Assembly: GCA_905215555.1 (NCBI GenBank)
Contig: CAJMQU010000002.1
Location: 186,001 to 250,000, forward strand
Reading direction: 5' to 3'
Length of the DNA: 64,000 nt
From: an uncultured bacterium
GTDB taxonomy: Bacteria > Bacteroidota > Bacteroidia > Bacteroidales > Bacteroidaceae
The notes below the pieces were generated by a model. The model had not been told where the DNA came from. It saw only the letters and a program-made list of their open reading frames with translations, and made no database searches. A program made the translations under genes and the position numbers. How positions within the stretch are numbered: position 1 is the stretch's first letter; each line of letters starts with the position of its first letter. Shown here piece by piece: positions 61,477-64,000 of the stretch.

Positions 61477-62646
61477 TTAAAAGATAGACTTTGCGATACC
61501 CATTTCCAGTCCGCGCAATTCTGCCAGTCCGCGCAGGCGGCCGATGCAGGAATATCCCGGATTGGTTTTCTTCTTCAGGTCATCCACCATCTGATGCCCG
61601 TGGTCGGGACGCATGGGAATAGATACTCCGCGACGTTGTTGCAGTTCGAGGAAAGCCTTCATGACGTGATACATATCTACGTCACCTTCCAGGTGGTTGG
61701 CTTCGTAGAAGTTGCCTTCTGCGTCGCGCTGCGTGCTGCGCAGGTGAACGAAGTTGATGCGGTCGGCAAATTGCTGCATGATGGCGGCACAGTCGTTGGC
61801 GCTGCTTACGCCGAGTGAACCGGTGCAGAGGCAAAGGCCGTTGCTCTTGTTGGGAACAGCGTCAATCAAAGCCTGGAAATCGGCGGCACAGCTCATGATG
61901 CGCGGCAGGCCGAGGATGGAGCAGGGAGGATCGTCCGGATGGATGACCAACTCTACGCCGGCTTCGTCGGCAACCGGGGCGATTTCCTGCAAGAAGTAAA
62001 TCAGGTTGGCGCGCAGCTTTTCCGGGGTGATGTCCTTGTAGCGGTCCAGTTCCTGCTGGAATTGTTCCAGGGTGAAACTCTCTTCCGAACCGGGCAGTCC
62101 GGCAATCATGTTGCGGATCAGCAGTTGCTTGTCGGCTTCTGTCATTTGCTCGAAACGGGCTTTTGCCTTGGCTTTCTCCTCGTCGGTGTATTCGTTTTCG
62201 GCACCGGGGCGTTTCAATAGGAAGAGGTCGAAAGCAACGAAAGCGGCGCGTTCGAAGCGCAGGGCACGGCTGCCGTCGGGCAGTTCGTAGGCAAGGTCGG
62301 TACGTGTCCAGTCCAGTACGGGCATGAAGTTGTACGTCACGATGTTTACGCCGCACTTGCCGAGGTTGCGCAGGCTTTCCTTATAGTTATCGATGTATTT
62401 CTGGAAATCCCCCGTCTGGGTCTTGATATGTTCGTGCACAGGCACGCTTTCCACTACCGACCAGCGTAAGCCGACAGCTTCAATCATTTCCTTACGTTTC
62501 ATGATTTCTTCTACCGTCCACACCTCGCCGTTGGGGATGTGGTGCAGGGCGTTCACGATGCCGGTTGCTCCGGCTTGCTTGATGTCCCACAGGCTGACCG
62601 GATCGTTAGGGCCGTACCAGCGCCAGGTTTGTTCGCATAATACCAT
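61477..62646 (-). CDS. uxuA: Mannonate dehydratase UxuA
   Basis: A 389-residue enzyme of the UxuA family, converting D-mannonate to 2-keto-3-deoxygluconate. Family features include EQTWRWYGPNDPVSLWDIKQ (about 4-23), ALHHIPNGEVW, and the metal-binding C-terminal part with GSLGVSSANDC, FVHLRSTQRD (His and Arg ligands) and MRPDHGHQMVDD. Length agrees with E. coli UxuA (394). ATG 62646 is used; TTG 62667 lies just upstream and is weaker. The SDR reductase gene lies 40 nt upstream on the same strand, giving fructuronate to mannonate to KDG. Confidence 0.95.
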   Translation of the reverse strand: MVLCEQTWRWYGPNDPVSLWDIKQAGATGIVNALHHIPNGEVWTVEEIMKRKEMIEAVGLRWSVVESVPVHEHIKTQTGDFQKYIDNYKESLRNLGKCGVNIVTYNFMPVLDWTRTDLAYELPDGSRALRFERAAFVAFDLFLLKRPGAENEYTDEEKAKAKARFEQMTEADKQLLIRNMIAGLPGSEESFTLEQFQQELDRYKDITPEKLRANLIYFLQEIAPVADEAGVELVIHPDDPPCSILGLPRIMSCAADFQALIDAVPNKSNGLCLCTGSLGVSSANDCAAIMQQFADRINFVHLRSTQRDAEGNFYEANHLEGDVDMYHVMKAFLELQQRRGVSIPMRPDHGHQMVDDLKKKTNPGYSCIGRLRGLAELRGLEMGIAKSIF

Positions 62647-62686
62647 ACTTGAATTATTTATTATCAATTATTAAATATGAATCGGC

Positions 62687-63496
62687 TTAGATGGAGAAAG
62701 CGTCAAAACCGCCGTCTACTACCGACAGGGCACCTGTCACGAAGCTGGAAGCATCGCTGATGAGGTAGTGGATGGTTCCGAACAGTTCTTCCGGTTCGGC
62801 GAAACGTCCGCATGGAGTGTGGGCGATGATGGTCTTTGCACGGTCAGTATATGAACCGTCCGGGTTGGTCAGCAACGCACGGTTCTGGTTCGTCAGCAGG
62901 AAGCCTGGTACGATGGCGTTTACGCGAAGTTCGGGACTGAATTTGGTGGCCAGTTCCGTTGCCATATAGCGGGTATAGTTGGCGATGGCAGCTTTGGCAG
63001 AGCCATAACCTACCACGCGGGTCAGCGGACGCAGGGCTGATTCGGAGCAGAAGTTTACGATAACGCCTTTCTTGTTTTTGGCCATCACGTCTACGAATGC
63101 CATTGTGGGCAGCACTGTGCCGAAGAGGTTCAGATCCACTACTTTTCTGAAAGCGTCCACTTCCAGGTCGAGGATGGTCTTATCCGGGGCAATGGTGGCG
63201 CCCGGCATATTTCCACCGGCAGCGTTCAGCAATACGTCGATGGTGCCGAAACGTTCCAGTATGGCTTTTTTGTTTTCTTCCAGCACTTCTTTGTTCAGCA
63301 CGTCCGTCACCAGGAACATGGCTTCCGTCTTCTGGCTGAGTTCGGCTTCCAGTTCTTTGCCGATTTCCTCCACACGGTCCAGGATGACGATTTTGGCACC
63401 TTGTTCGGCGAGGTAATTGGCGATACTCTTTCCTAAGATACCGCAACCGCCGGTCACGATAATCACTTTGTCTTTAATGTCGAATAAGTTTTTCAT
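62687..63496 (-). CDS. SDR-family fructuronate/mannonate oxidoreductase
   Basis: A 269-residue short-chain dehydrogenase: NAD-binding TGGCGILGKSIA (about 15-26), NAAGGNMPG (NNAG-type motif), catalytic Ser in NFCSESALRP and YGSAKAAIA (YxxxK, Tyr about 164). It resembles gluconate 5-dehydrogenase-like enzymes annotated as D-mannonate oxidoreductase in Bacteroides, replacing UxuB. It directly precedes uxuA. Its promoter (-7 CAAAAATA, 63537-63544) carries two direct repeats at 63576 and 63597. It was probably duplicated from a general SDR; substrate is inferred from context. Confidence 0.88.
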   Translation of the reverse strand: MKNLFDIKDKVIIVTGGCGILGKSIANYLAEQGAKIVILDRVEEIGKELEAELSQKTEAMFLVTDVLNKEVLEENKKAILERFGTIDVLLNAAGGNMPGATIAPDKTILDLEVDAFRKVVDLNLFGTVLPTMAFVDVMAKNKKGVIVNFCSESALRPLTRVVGYGSAKAAIANYTRYMATELATKFSPELRVNAIVPGFLLTNQNRALLTNPDGSYTDRAKTIIAHTPCGRFAEPEELFGTIHYLISDASSFVTGALSVVDGGFDAFSI

Positions 63497-63536
63497 GTCT
63501 TTTTCTTTTATAAAATGATTCTAAATCTCTGTGCTA

Positions 63537-63607
63537 CAAAAATAATGGAAAAGTAGTTTGCTCACCATACAAAACGTCTCAAAAAGATGAACTACTGTCT
63601 CAAAAAG
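63537..63607 (-). promoter_or_regulatory. Promoter with 21-bp-spaced direct repeats (uronate operon)
   Basis: -7 box TATTTTTG (63537-63544 as CAAAAATA). GTCTCAAAAAG occurs at 63576-63586 and 63597-63607 (period 21 bp), beginning about 31 nt upstream of the box. This is an operator geometry for a dimer binding one face of DNA. Confidence 0.65.
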
Positions 63608-63613
63608 TATTAA

Positions 63614-64000
63614 TTACTGCTCTAGAGCAGCTTTTCTTGCCAATGCTTCCAGATAATAATAGTCGGCATAATTGATTGGGACATCAATTTCGTCACCTCC
63701 CGGATGGTGTCCGGTGGAGTGTAGCAGGAGGAAGCCGTAGGTGGTTTCCGGTTCGGCACGGTAATGCTGATTGAGGCTGTCCACTATCTTGTCGGCAATG
63801 TCCTGATAACGTTTACCGTCTTCTGCTGAAACGTAACCACGGAGTTCATACAAGGCTGATGCCATGATGGCGCCGGCAGAAGCGTCGCGCGGAACGTTGG
63901 GGATGCCGGGAACTTTCATATCCCAATAAGGAATTAGGTCTTCGGGCAGGTTGGGCAGGCCGAAGAAGAAGTCGGCGATGTGGCGTGCCTGTTGCAGGTA
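63614..64000 (-). CDS. GH88 unsaturated glucuronyl hydrolase, C-terminal part
   Basis: The frame is open from base 64000 to the stop at 63614, giving the last 128 residues of a GH88 (UGL) protein. Visible conserved segments are YWDMKVPGIPNVPRDASAGA and LLLHSTGHHPGGDEIDVPIN, with NYADYYYLEALARKAALEQ at the end, typical of unsaturated glucuronyl hydrolases acting on unsaturated uronate-ended oligosaccharides. The upstream part lies beyond the window. The product (unsaturated uronate) would feed toward the SDR-UxuA pathway. Confidence 0.9.
   Translation of the reverse strand, partial: YLQQARHIADFFFGLPNLPEDLIPYWDMKVPGIPNVPRDASAGAIMASALYELRGYVSAEDGKRYQDIADKIVDSLNQHYRAEPETTYGFLLLHSTGHHPGGDEIDVPINYADYYYLEALARKAALEQ

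Overview
The window reads as a chromosomal segment of a gut Bacteroides (phylum Bacteroidota). The evidence is SusC/SusD pairs, SPII lipoproteins, Mfa-type fimbriae, many family proteins known mainly from Bacteroides (DUF4373, DUF6377, DUF5009, DUF3575, DUF3868, DUF4906), and promoters of the Bacteroides type (TTTG, about 20 nt, TAnnTTTG). I cannot name the species from sequence alone. No rRNA, tRNA, intact insertion sequence or CRISPR array was seen.

Layout. (1) 1-1311: divergent oxyR (cut by the window edge exactly after its redox Cys199) and dps, an oxidative-stress pair. (2) 1418-20253: a polysaccharide utilisation locus with a GxGYxYP-family protein, GH92 mannosidase, ricin-GH2, GH29 fucosidase, SusC, SusD and a DUF1735/F5-8C surface lipoprotein. 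It is followed by an unusual one-piece membrane regulator (LamG-like + kelch outside, one TM, SARP/OmpR-like winged helix inside). The enzyme set suggests a host-type or complex glycan carrying mannose, fucose and galactose. (3) 20362-23988: a small accessory island with an S24/CI-like repressor, a 22-bp tandem array, a Cys-rich small protein, DUF4373, an HU-like protein and an RHS remnant. (4) 24096-35407: housekeeping and mixed genes (DEAD helicase, lipoprotein tyrosine phosphatase, PfkB kinase + SIS isomerase, M16 peptidase, a collapsed AAA ATPase pseudogene, alkaline-phosphatase-superfamily enzyme, QueH, DUF5009, DUF6377). (5) 35631-39211: GH5 + GH3, a small beta-glucan degradation unit. 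(6) 39359-44460: DUF6078, a 127-nt multi-stem element before an HTH gene, then four minus-strand envelope genes whose three promoters share one novel operator. (7) 44985-56116: a seven-gene Mfa-type fimbrial operon, followed by two paralogous HTH regulators. (8) 58590-61456: palindromes, a strong promoter driving a rod-shaped structured RNA (6S-like architecture), a second 22-bp array and a decayed MNT/HEPN pair. (9) 61477-64000: uxuA, an SDR reductase and the 3' end of a GH88 hydrolase, a uronate catabolism unit.

The most promising undescribed signals are regulatory. First, a 15-bp motif GTCGRTNNAATTGAC, repeated at a 21-bp period, sits exactly 33 nt upstream of the -7 box of three separate envelope promoters. 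Second, a shared operator-like module lies before two PUL operons next to the membrane-tethered regulator. Third, there are two highly structured non-coding elements, at 40083-40209 and 59242-59430. Fourth, two related 22-bp tandem arrays lie 39 kb apart.
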